A stretch of 64,000 nucleotides of DNA from CAYWMD01 sp964458575 (lineage in GTDB: Bacteria > Verrucomicrobiota > Verrucomicrobiia > Limisphaerales > JADLHS01), in contig CAYWMD010000004.1 of NCBI GenBank assembly GCA_964458575.1, positions 62,001 to 126,000 of the forward strand, in the 5' to 3' direction. Both the position numbers and the translations under genes were made by a program. Each line of letters opens with the position of its first letter. The stretch's first letter is position 1. Of the stretch, positions 42,201 to 50,151 are shown piece by piece. The notes below the pieces were generated by a model. The model saw only the letters and a program-made list of their open reading frames with translations. It was not told where the DNA came from and ran no database searches.

Positions 42201-44213
42201 GTGCGACGGAATGTCATGCATGTGAGCACATTTTCTCCCTCACCCTGGCCCTCTCCCGCTGGGAGAGGGGGAATCGCAGCCAGTTTTTCGAAGCTTCGAG
42301 TGCTGGTTTTCACTTTCGTTGTCTGCGCGTTTGAACCGACCGCGCACGCGGCGGCAGGAATTTCCGAGACACGCGTGAGGGAAATCACCGCGATGTTGTC
42401 CGCCAATCCCGCCGGCTTGGGCCAGGCCGCCACCAATCGCCTCGCTTGGGACAAACTCGCCCGGCGCGCGGCCTTTGCGTCGGTTGTTTCCGAGGCACAG
42501 AAACTGGCCGCCGAACCGGTGCCCGAATTAACCGACGATTTGTATCTCGACTATTCCCGGACCGGAAATCGTGACCGCTGCCAGGCCGTCCTTTTCGCCC
42601 GCAACGAACGGCTCTCCACCTTGACGCTCGCCGAATGTCTGGAAGATCAGGGACGTTTCATCAAGCCCATCGCGGCAACCATCGCGGCGATGTGCGCCGA
42701 GCGCACGTGGGTTTATCCCGCGCACGACGGGGCATTGAACAACTTTTACGGAAGGACGGTGGAAATTGACCTGCGCGCTACACACGTTGCGTGGGAGCTG
42801 GCGACGGCGGATTTTCTGCTGGGCGACAAATTTCCGGCGGACACACGGCGCATGATTCGCGAAAACCTGAAACGACGCGTGTTTCAACCCTACCACGACA
42901 TGGTGGAGGGCAGGCGCGAAGGAATGTTTTGGTTGCGGGCCACACACAATTGGAATGCCGTCTGTCTCGCCGGCGTCACGGGCTCGGCACTGGCGTTGGA
43001 AGAATCGCCGGAGGAACGCGCGTGGTTCATCGCGGCGGCGGAATTTTACATCCGGAACTTTTTGAAAGGCTTCACCCCGGACGGTTATTGCAGCGAGGGG
43101 TTGGGTTACTGGAATTACGGTTTTGGCCACTTCACAATGCTGGGCGAGACGGTCCGGCAGGCAACGGCTGGCGGCGTGGACCTGCTGGCGAATCCGGCCG
43201 CGTTGGCGCCGGCGCTGTTTCCGCCGCGCTCGGAAATCATCAACGGGGTGTGGCCCATCATCGCCGATTGCTGGCCCGGTTCGAAGCCCGGCGACAAGAT
43301 CAGCCGTTACCTGGCGGAGCGGCTGGGGCTGCCGGTGACAGGCAAACGTGAGGACGTTTTCTGCCGTCCCGATCGCAGTCTGGCCTCAACCGCGCTGTAC
43401 GCCTTTCTGCCCGATCCGCTGCCCGTGGCACAACGCGCCCCTCGCACGGAGGATTCGCCGTTGCGCACGTGGTTCACGAATGCCGGCGTGCTGATTTGTC
43501 GTCCTGCGCCCAAGTCGAAAACAAAATTCGCAGTCGCACTGAAAGGCGGTCACAACGCGGAACATCACAATCACAACGACGTGGGCAGCTTCAGCGTCGT
43601 GCTGGGCAAGACGATGGTGCTGTGCGATCCGGGCGCGGAGGTTTACACGCGGCGCACGTTCAGTCCACAGCGCTACGAGAGCAAGGTGCTGAACTCATTC
43701 GGCCACGCCGTGCCGGTGGTGGCGGGCCAATTGCAACGAACCGGCGCCGACGCGCGGGCGGTAGTTCTGCGCACGAAGTTCACTGACCAAGCCGACACGC
43801 TGGTATTGGACATTCGCTCCGCCTACGGCGTGCCGGAGTTGCAAAAGCTCGAACGCATGTTTGTCTTCCGGCGCGCTTCGACCACCTCACTGACGGTGCG
43901 CGATGAAGTGGCTTTCACCGAACCGAAATCATTTACGTCCGCGCTTGTCACCTGGGGGCAGTGGAAGCAGGTTTCCAAGAACGAGCTGCTGGTCAGTGAC
44001 GGCGATGCCGCTGTGCGCGTGAAGATCGAAACCGGTGGATTACCTTTCACCGTCAGCGCGGAGACGCTGGATGAGGACGTTCATTCGCCGGCCAAGCCGG
44101 TGCGAATCGGGATTGCGCTGAGTTCGCCCGTGCGGGTAGCAGAAGTGACGTTGGCTATCAGCCCGGCGCGCGCCAAGGCGGACGAACCCGCGGGCAAGGC
44201 GACAAAGAAGTAA
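42201..44213 (+). CDS. heparinase II/III-like polysaccharide lyase
   Basis: The coding frame is open from GTG 42201, but the first 20-25 codons lie over a palindromic repeat (42235-42270), so the true start is uncertain. The signal-like stretch is VLVFTFVVCAFEPTAHAAAG, and a GTG at 42301 is an alternative. The N-terminal part is an (alpha/alpha) toroid (WLRATHNWNAVCLAGVTGSA, YCSEGLGYWNYGFGHF). The C-terminal heparinase II/III-like region has GGHNAEHHNHNDVGSFSVVL with catalytic-type His and Asn. It probably cleaves uronate-containing polysaccharides in the periplasm. A DUF1080 gene lies downstream on the other strand. Confidence 0.82.
   Translation: MRRNVMHVSTFSPSPWPSPAGRGGIAASFSKLRVLVFTFVVCAFEPTAHAAAGISETRVREITAMLSANPAGLGQAATNRLAWDKLARRAAFASVVSEAQKLAAEPVPELTDDLYLDYSRTGNRDRCQAVLFARNERLSTLTLAECLEDQGRFIKPIAATIAAMCAERTWVYPAHDGALNNFYGRTVEIDLRATHVAWELATADFLLGDKFPADTRRMIRENLKRRVFQPYHDMVEGRREGMFWLRATHNWNAVCLAGVTGSALALEESPEERAWFIAAAEFYIRNFLKGFTPDGYCSEGLGYWNYGFGHFTMLGETVRQATAGGVDLLANPAALAPALFPPRSEIINGVWPIIADCWPGSKPGDKISRYLAERLGLPVTGKREDVFCRPDRSLASTALYAFLPDPLPVAQRAPRTEDSPLRTWFTNAGVLICRPAPKSKTKFAVALKGGHNAEHHNHNDVGSFSVVLGKTMVLCDPGAEVYTRRTFSPQRYESKVLNSFGHAVPVVAGQLQRTGADARAVVLRTKFTDQADTLVLDIRSAYGVPELQKLERMFVFRRASTTSLTVRDEVAFTEPKSFTSALVTWGQWKQVSKNELLVSDGDAAVRVKIETGGLPFTVSAETLDEDVHSPAKPVRIGIALSSPVRVAEVTLAISPARAKADEPAGKATKK
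42235..42270. repeat. half-element of the CTCTCCC palindrome at a gene start
   Basis: The 36-bp arm (CTCCCTCACCCTGGCCCTCT and onward) is a single copy with its internal palindrome, matching the left arm at 40862 with few differences. It is translated as PSPWPSPAGRG if the GTG at 42201 is used. Confidence 0.75.
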
Positions 44214-44266
44214 ACCTTCCGGCACAGGTTTCACGACCCGGCTCCATTTTCATAACCAGAGCTTTC

Positions 44267-44418
44267 CCCCTCACCCCAGCCCTCTCCCGCCGGGAGAGGG
44301 AGAATCGTTGTCCGTCTTACAGGATGTCGTGAGACGGTATTCTTAAAACGAGCTTGCTGAAAATGAGTCGGACACCGGCTGTTCCCTCTCCCAGCGGGAG
44401 AGGGTCAGGTTGAGGGAG
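44267..44418. repeat. long CTCTCCC-type inverted repeat
   Basis: Arms at 44267-44302 and 44383-44418 are close inverse complements with the same internal palindromes as the element at 40862. The 80-bp middle differs in sequence from that at 40862 but shares short stretches (GTC.G.CTT, TGTCGG/GTCGGAC). It lies in the 275-bp gap between the heparinase and DUF1080 genes, where no gene was found. Confidence 0.8.
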
Positions 44419-44488
44419 AAACCTCAACCTTCGGAGAGGACGAGCACGCACAACACTTCCGAGACCTGAAGGCCTGGTTGTCACCTCA

Positions 44489-45292
44489 TCACGGCTTGTC
44501 GTATTCGCCGAGGTTGCGAATCCAGATGTTGCGGAAGCGCATCGGATTGCCGTGGTCCTGCAAACCAATCGGCCCGCGCGACTGCGGCTTGCCGTAGGTG
44601 GCGACCTCCGCGTGCCGCGTCTCGCCAATGAATTCCTTGTGATGATGCATCACCACCCCGTTGAGAATCACGGTCACGCATGCCTTTTTGACGAGTTTGC
44701 CGGCATCGTCCCACTGCGGCGCTTCAAAGATGATGTCGTAGGTCTGCCATTCACCGGGTTTCTTCACAGCGGTGGCAAGCGGCGGGGTCTGACCGTAGAG
44801 CGCGCCGCATTGACCGTCGGGATACGTCGGGTTGTTGTAAGAGTCGAGCACCTGCACCTCGTATTTGCCGAAAATATACACGCCACTGTTGCCGCGTCCC
44901 TGGCTGTTGCCATCCACCTTTGCGGGCGTGGCGAACTCCAGGTGTAATTGGAAATCGCCGAACTCATCCTTCGTGCGAATGCTGCCGGTTTTTTTCACCA
45001 CCTCCATGTAACCATTCTCCACCTTCCAACCCGCCTCGCCCTTGTCGCTCTTCCATTTCGAGAGGTCCTTGCCATCGAACAACACCACAGCGTCCGAGGG
45101 TGCGGGCGCTCCCTGGCTGAAGGTCGCACCCGGGACGACAACGTGCGGCACGGGCCGGTTGGTGTCGTGAACGCGCCACGGTTGATCGGGCAACATGGGG
45201 TTTATCTTGGGTTCGCCTTTCTTGGGCGCTGCGAGGGTGGAAACCAGACCCGCGCCGAGCAGCGCGGCCAAAAGCATGATGCATTTTTGCAT
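44489..45292 (-). CDS. exported DUF1080 (3-keto-disaccharide hydrolase-like) protein
   Basis: The 267-residue protein starts at ATG 45292; an earlier frame to 45301 adds only three residues. It has a signal peptide (MQKCIMLLAALLGAGLVSTL). The DUF1080 domain follows: DAVVLFDGKDLSKWKSDKG, GNSGVYIFGKYEVQVLDS, EWQTYDIIFEAP and LQDHGNPMRFRNIWIRNL. Family members form a concanavalin-like sandwich that binds or cleaves sugars, some of them 3-keto-glucosides. It is convergent with the heparinase gene and could act on the same carbohydrate, but nothing links them directly. Confidence 0.88.
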   Translation of the reverse strand: MQKCIMLLAALLGAGLVSTLAAPKKGEPKINPMLPDQPWRVHDTNRPVPHVVVPGATFSQGAPAPSDAVVLFDGKDLSKWKSDKGEAGWKVENGYMEVVKKTGSIRTKDEFGDFQLHLEFATPAKVDGNSQGRGNSGVYIFGKYEVQVLDSYNNPTYPDGQCGALYGQTPPLATAVKKPGEWQTYDIIFEAPQWDDAGKLVKKACVTVILNGVVMHHHKEFIGETRHAEVATYGKPQSRGPIGLQDHGNPMRFRNIWIRNLGEYDKP

Positions 45293-45344
45293 GGCGCACA
45301 TTCAACAAGCCCGCCGCAAAAAAGCAACTGGCAAAAGAGCGCCA

Positions 45345-45473
45345 GGAGCGCGGACCGCCGAGTCCGTGGGTTGGAGTTCAAGCTTCAGCTTGTTCCGAAC
45401 TCGCGAACACAGCCCGAAGCACGCTGAAGCGTGAACTCCAACCAGGAGCCGCGGAATCGGCGGTCCGCGCTCC
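45345..45473. repeat. nested double inverted repeat
   Basis: Outer arms 45345-45361 and 45457-45473 are perfect 17-bp inverse complements (GGAGCGCGGACCGCCGA). Inner arms 45369-45389 and 45423-45443 match over 21 bp with one mismatch (GGTTGGAGTTCAAGCTTCAG). It fills the space between the DUF1080 and uracil-DNA glycosylase genes. The sequence differs from the CTCTCCC family. Confidence 0.85.
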
Positions 45474-45517
45474 GAGATTTTTCGTGCGCTTGAACCCGGC
45501 GCGACTACGATGCCTTC

Positions 45518-46495
45518 ATGCCAATGGCCTATGACCAACTTCTCGACGCGACCATTCAACACCTCGAGGATTTGAAGGCGCGCGGCGTCCGCTTCGTGCC
45601 GGTTTCGCCGGAAACCCTGGGAGCGCTCGCCCAACCCGCGCCGCGACAGCCGATTTCTCCGGGTAGCAGCCGACGTGAGGAGGCTCAAATCCCGCAGACT
45701 GCAGTCCGTCAGGGCCTCGTTACTCCAGCTACTACGATTCAGAAACCAATCCCCGCCGCTCCGACCTCCGCCATCCGCACCATGAAATCTGAACCCGCTC
45801 CGTCCACCGAGATCGCCCTGCCGCTGGCGTTGCCCGGTGAAGCGCCGGCCCCAACCGCCCCGCTCAGTCCCGAAGCCAAGACCGCAGCGTTCGCCGAGTT
45901 GCGCACCCGGGTGCTGGCCTGCGTCAAATGTCCGCACCTGGCGTCGTCGCGCAAGACGGTCGTGTTCGGGGTCGGCAACATTGACGCCCCGTTGATGTTC
46001 GTGGGCGAAGCGCCAGGCGCGGATGAAGACGAACAGGGCGAACCGTTCGTCGGCAAGGCCGGCCAGTTGCTCACGAAAATCATCGAGACGATGGGCCTGA
46101 AGCGCGGCGATGTTTACATTGGCAACATTTTGAAATGCCGGCCCGACACGCCCGGCCAGTCCGCCGGCAACCGCAAGCCCACGCCGGATGAAATGAAGAC
46201 GTGCATTCCCTACCTGCACGAACAGATTGATTTGATCCGGCCGAAGGTGCTCGTGGCGTTGGGGGCGACGGCGGTGGAGGGATTGCTGGGCAAAACCATC
46301 GGCATCACCAAGCTGCGGGGGACCTGGAAAACCTATCGGAACATTCCGCTCATGCCCACGTATCATCCCGCGTATCTGCTGCGCAACCAAGCCATGAGCG
46401 AGAAGCGCAAGGTCTGGGAGGACATGTTGCAAGTGATGGAAAAACTGCAAATGTCCATCAGCGAGAAGCAGCGGAAGTTTTTCTTAAAAAGCTGA
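45518..46495 (+). CDS. uracil-DNA glycosylase, family 4
   Basis: This 325-residue enzyme removes uracil from DNA. The catalytic domain (about residues 125-315) has the family motif GEAPGADEDEQGEPFVGKAG, the iron-sulfur cysteines (CVKCP, CRPD, CIPYL) and MPTYHPAYLLR with the active-site His. Residues 1-120 are a low-complexity, Ala/Pro-rich linker longer than usual. Part of it (about 47-75) includes GSSRREEAQIPQTAVRQG, probably encoded by another inserted repeat. It should still be active because the domain is complete. Confidence 0.9.
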   Translation: MPMAYDQLLDATIQHLEDLKARGVRFVPVSPETLGALAQPAPRQPISPGSSRREEAQIPQTAVRQGLVTPATTIQKPIPAAPTSAIRTMKSEPAPSTEIALPLALPGEAPAPTAPLSPEAKTAAFAELRTRVLACVKCPHLASSRKTVVFGVGNIDAPLMFVGEAPGADEDEQGEPFVGKAGQLLTKIIETMGLKRGDVYIGNILKCRPDTPGQSAGNRKPTPDEMKTCIPYLHEQIDLIRPKVLVALGATAVEGLLGKTIGITKLRGTWKTYRNIPLMPTYHPAYLLRNQAMSEKRKVWEDMLQVMEKLQMSISEKQRKFFLKS

Positions 46496-46524
46496 CTGCG
46501 CGAAACCGCGCGGGCCGATCCACC

Positions 46525-48174
46525 ATGCGCCGCCGCACAATCATCCTTGGCGCCCTGATTCTTTTGGCGGTGATCATTGCCTGGCCAGTGCTCTTGCACT
46601 TCCGCCTCAAGCACAGAGTTGCCAAATACCGGCAACAACTGATCGCGCAGGGCGAAAAGATGACGGTCGCCGAACTCACGCCCCTGTTGCCGGCAGACCG
46701 CGACAATGGTGCGGCCGACTTCTTGGCCGCCGTCTGGCGGGTGGGCATTATCAATTCCACCAACCAACCACCGGCCATGAAGCGGGTTGTCCCCGGGCGC
46801 GCCGTGGTGGTGTGGCAACAGCCGGTCCTGCCCACTTGGAAAACCACCAATGCCTGGCCCGGCCTGCGGGAGGATTTTGAGGTGAAGAGCGATGCGTTGG
46901 CCGCCATGCGCGACGCGATCAAAAGTCCCGCGCTGGTCTTCCCCCTTGATTACGCACAGGGGTTCTCGATCAATCTGGCGCACGTGGCGGATTTGAAACG
47001 GGCAGCCCAATGGTTCTCCGCTGGCACGGTGCTCGAATTGCACGAGGGCCGGGCAACCAACGCGGCGGACAACCTTCAAGCCATGTTGGCGCTCGTTTCA
47101 AACTACAAGGACGAGCCGCTAATGATTTCCTCGCTGGTGCGATTTGCCATCGCCGCAATTGCCATCACGGCAACTTGGGAGGCGCTGCAATCGCCGAATG
47201 TGATGGACGAACAATTGGCGCAACTTCAGACCGGTTGGGAAAGCGTGGATTTTCTGACTCCCGCTGAAGCCGCCCTATCCATGGAACGTGTTATGGCCGG
47301 GCATACCATCGCTGAGATGCGCACCTCGCCGCAAAGCGCCATGGCCACGTTCAATCCGATGGGAGGAACTGCGACCTCGGGCTTGGCGGAACTGATGGAA
47401 TTGGGTCAGGGGGTTCTACAAGATCCGGCCAAGGGCATGAAGGAGCTTTTCCGCCGCTATCCGGGCTATTGGGCGTGGAAGTGGTGGTGGTCGTATGCAG
47501 ACGAACTGGCGCAAATGAAATTTCAACAGGCCGATTTGGTCGCCGTGCGCGAGGCGCGAACGGAAAGAAGTTTTGGGCCCGCGCTCGCCCGATGCGATCA
47601 AACGATGGCCGCGATCCGAAAGCAGCATCCCAAAGCGGGCGCCTGGATTGATTACGATCTTGGCTCGACCTTCCAGCATTTTGTCACCCGCCTGCGTGAC
47701 GTTGAGACCCAGCGTGAATTGCTTGTGGCCGCGATTGCCATCAGGCGATTTCAACTCCGGCACGGCGTTTATCCCGATTCCTTGACGGCCCTCGTGCCGG
47801 AGTTCTGCCGCGAAGTGCCGCGCGACCCGGTGGACGGCCAGCCCTTGCGCTATCGGCCGCAGCCGGACAGTTCGTTTCTGCTCTACTCGGTCGGTGAGAA
47901 CGGCACGGATGACGGCGGCAATCCGTTACCGCCCGAAACCGAAACGCCGCGATGGCAATGGCTCAAAGGTCGCGACGTCGTCTGGCCACAACCGGCCTCG
48001 GCGCAAGCAACACTGATCTTTGAACTGGAGGAGGAAGGCAACCGTGACAAACAGCAGATTCGCTCACGGGTCGTCGTGACGAACGGTCTGTCGCCCGACG
48101 TCATTGAGGAATTGGAACGACTGGCGCAGTCTTATCATTTCACGCTAACCAACAACGCAGTCAGGCAGCCATGA
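46525..48174 (+). CDS. membrane-anchored protein with a pseudopilin-like C-terminal segment
   Basis: This 549-residue protein has one N-terminal membrane helix (TIILGALILLAVIIAWPVLL) and a long helical exported domain. Near the end, residues about 410-460 read FQLRHGVYPDSLTALVPEFC, then VPRDPVDGQPLRYRPQ and FLLYSVGENGTDDGGN. The last is the calcium-binding-type tail seen in GspG pseudopilins and in many verrucomicrobial exported proteins. There is no prepilin peptidase site. It is not a pilin itself; function unknown. Confidence 0.65.
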   Translation: MRRRTIILGALILLAVIIAWPVLLHFRLKHRVAKYRQQLIAQGEKMTVAELTPLLPADRDNGAADFLAAVWRVGIINSTNQPPAMKRVVPGRAVVVWQQPVLPTWKTTNAWPGLREDFEVKSDALAAMRDAIKSPALVFPLDYAQGFSINLAHVADLKRAAQWFSAGTVLELHEGRATNAADNLQAMLALVSNYKDEPLMISSLVRFAIAAIAITATWEALQSPNVMDEQLAQLQTGWESVDFLTPAEAALSMERVMAGHTIAEMRTSPQSAMATFNPMGGTATSGLAELMELGQGVLQDPAKGMKELFRRYPGYWAWKWWWSYADELAQMKFQQADLVAVREARTERSFGPALARCDQTMAAIRKQHPKAGAWIDYDLGSTFQHFVTRLRDVETQRELLVAAIAIRRFQLRHGVYPDSLTALVPEFCREVPRDPVDGQPLRYRPQPDSSFLLYSVGENGTDDGGNPLPPETETPRWQWLKGRDVVWPQPASAQATLIFELEEEGNRDKQQIRSRVVVTNGLSPDVIEELERLAQSYHFTLTNNAVRQP

Positions 48175-48292
48175 ACGCGGACACTCAGAAAGACGGCTAG
48201 CGTCGCGAGATGCAGCGATTGACCTTCGGCGGCATGCTGCGACCGGGACGGGCGCGCTCCGTTCGCGATGGTGAATTCCCGAAAGGATGGCT

Positions 48293-48321
48293 TTGCTCCC
48301 GCCCGGGCTTTCCGCTATAAC
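48293..48321 (+). promoter_or_regulatory. possible promoter before the DedA gene
   Basis: TTGCTC (48293-48298), a 17-bp spacer and TATAAC (48316-48321) form a plausible sigma-70 type promoter, with the ATG of the DedA gene only 10 bp after the -10 element. The leader would be very short or absent. The -35 match is moderate. Confidence 0.4.
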
Positions 48322-48331
48322 CTCCCGACTC

Positions 48332-49000
48332 ATGAAAGAAATGTTGAAGCCGCTGCTGGATTGGTACCTGCGTTCGCTCGAAGCGGGTGGCTACTGGTTA
48401 GTGGCCTTGTTGATGGCGATCGAGAGTTCCATCGTGCCGCTCCCCAGCGAAGTCGTCATTCCGCCGGCGGCGCATCTGGCCTGGACGGGCGATGGTTTGC
48501 ATTTTCTCGGGTTTCATCTCACCGGCTGGACGGCCCAAATCGGACTGGTGATCGCGGGCGCCGTGGGCTCGTGGGCGGGCGCGACGGTGATGTACTGGGC
48601 ATCGCGGCTGGCCGGCCGGCCGTTGGTGTTGCGCTACGGAAAATATTTTTTCATTTCACCGGACAAGGTGGAAGGCGCGGAACGCTGGGCGGCGCATTAC
48701 GGGTCATTTGGAATCTTTGCCTCACGTCTCCTGCCGGTGGTCCGCCATCTGATTGGCATTCCCGCCGGCATCGTTCGGATGAACTTCGGGCAATACTCCC
48801 TCTACACGCTGATCGGTTCCGCCATCTGGTGCGCGGTGCTGTGCTGGCTGGGCGTAAAAGTCGGCGGCGACATCAGCAAAGGCGAGATGCACAAGGTCAC
48901 TTTCTGGCTGCTGGGCTTTCTCGCGGCTGTGGGCGCGATGTATTACTTCTTCGTGCACCGGCATATGAAGGCGAAAGGCAGTGAACCGTCTGACCGTTGA
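48332..49000 (+). CDS. DedA family membrane protein
   Basis: The 222-residue protein starts at ATG 48332, where the first hydrophobic segment begins after MKEMLKPLLDW. It has the family signature: IESSIVPLPSEVVIPPA in the first helix hairpin and a later RLLPVVRHLIGIPAGIVRMN re-entrant motif with the conserved Arg. DedA proteins act as phospholipid or undecaprenyl-phosphate translocases in the cytoplasmic membrane. It is convergent with tsaB, 18 bp away. Confidence 0.88.
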   Translation: MKEMLKPLLDWYLRSLEAGGYWLVALLMAIESSIVPLPSEVVIPPAAHLAWTGDGLHFLGFHLTGWTAQIGLVIAGAVGSWAGATVMYWASRLAGRPLVLRYGKYFFISPDKVEGAERWAAHYGSFGIFASRLLPVVRHLIGIPAGIVRMNFGQYSLYTLIGSAIWCAVLCWLGVKVGGDISKGEMHKVTFWLLGFLAAVGAMYYFFVHRHMKAKGSEPSDR

Positions 49001-49018
49001 AGCAGTCCCCGGTAGAAT

Positions 49019-49681
49019 TCAAAAGGTCCGCGGCGGCGGCGCCTTCACAAAACTGGTCTGGCGCAGATAAATCGGCTCCAGCTTGTCGCCCGGGATAAAA
49101 GCGTTGCGCTGGAGCGCCAGGCGGGCCAGGACTTCGGCGCGGGGAAACACCACGCGGCCTTCCGGAAACCAGCGCGTCACTTCCGGTCCAACCAGCATCT
49201 CGCCGGCCTGTTCCCGTGCTTGAACCTCCTCCCGCGTTGTCAATCGCAACGGTGAAACCTCGCGCCAGCCAGCCGCAACGGATTCGTAACCCGCGAGGTA
49301 AAATTCGCCGCGTTGCGCGTCGAGGACCACGCTCCAATGGCGCGCGACGCCGTCGGCGAACACCCGGGCGGCTACGCATTCCGTGCTGCTGACGCCGGTC
49401 AGCTTCACGCCAGACGCGAGTTGCCAGCCTTGGGCCAGCGCGATGGCGGTGCGGACGCCGTTGTAGGAGCCGGGGCCCAATCCGACCGCGAGGATTTCAA
49501 TCTGTTCGCGTTCCAGCCGGGCTTCCTTCAACGCCGATTCCACCATGCTCAACGGCTTCATCGTAAAGCCCGCCGCGGATTCGACGACCTCGCTGACGGC
49601 CAACACTTGGCCGGATGGATCGGCGTCCACGACCGCCACGCTCCGTTGCGGCGAGGAAAATTCAAGCGCCAGAATCTTCAT
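49019..49681 (-). CDS. tsaB: tRNA threonylcarbamoyladenosine biosynthesis protein TsaB
   Basis: TsaB pairs with TsaD in forming t6A37 in tRNAs that read ANN codons. The 220-residue protein starts at ATG 49681 (MKILALEFSSPQRSVAVVD) and has the ASKHA fold motifs LGPGSYNGVRTAIALAQG and VSSTECVAARVFADG. Its start lies inside the tsaE gene, so the two are translationally coupled by a 20-bp overlap. TsaD was not found in the window. Confidence 0.92.
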   Translation of the reverse strand: MKILALEFSSPQRSVAVVDADPSGQVLAVSEVVESAAGFTMKPLSMVESALKEARLEREQIEILAVGLGPGSYNGVRTAIALAQGWQLASGVKLTGVSSTECVAARVFADGVARHWSVVLDAQRGEFYLAGYESVAAGWREVSPLRLTTREEVQAREQAGEMLVGPEVTRWFPEGRVVFPRAEVLARLALQRNAFIPGDKLEPIYLRQTSFVKAPPPRTF

Positions 49682-50126
49682 AGGTGATGCGCCGTTCCGT
49701 TGCTCCAAGAATTTCGATGTTTACCCGGCGCAGTTTCGTTCCGGCATTGGGCGTTGGATGTTGAATGTCGGAGGTTGGATGTTCCGTACCGAACCATCGT
49801 TCCGCCCATTCGATCACCGCCACGCCGTCGGGTTGAAGGTACTCGTCCAACCCGGCCGTGATGATTTGTTCGCGCGATTCCAGGCGATACAAATCGAGGT
49901 GGAATACCCGCAGCCGCCCGCCGCCATATTCGTTGACGAGCGCGAACGTGGGCGAATGCACCCGCATCGTCACGCCCAGGCCGCGCGCCAGGCCTTTGAC
50001 GAGTTGCGTTTTGCCCGCGCCCAGATCACCGGACAGCCCAATCACCCATCCGTGTCGGGCCGCGCGCCCCCAACGTTCGCCGAGCGCTTCGGTTTCGGCG
50101 GGAGTATGGGTGATTTGAACGGGCAC
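49662..50126 (-). CDS. tsaE: tRNA threonylcarbamoyladenosine biosynthesis ATPase TsaE
   Basis: This 154-residue ATPase powers the TsaB/TsaD complex. It has the P-loop GDLGAGKTQLVKGLARGLG, HSPTFALVNEY and VIEWAERW. The C-terminal part beyond residue 120 is longer and polar (HPTSDIQHPTPNAGTKLRR), with a His/Pro/Thr-rich stretch of low complexity, possibly repeat-derived. The gene follows a glycosidase-like gene by 25 bp on the same strand. Confidence 0.92.
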   Translation of the reverse strand: MPVQITHTPAETEALGERWGRAARHGWVIGLSGDLGAGKTQLVKGLARGLGVTMRVHSPTFALVNEYGGGRLRVFHLDLYRLESREQIITAGLDEYLQPDGVAVIEWAERWFGTEHPTSDIQHPTPNAGTKLRRVNIEILGATERRITYEDSGA

Positions 50127-50151
50127 GGCGGTCGTGGAGTTCGGTCGTCGC

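Noticed and set aside
40862..45473. Clustered repeats considered as a CRISPR array
   Set aside because: Repeats are palindromic, few, and lie between ordinary genes without regular 25-40-bp spacers or cas genes.
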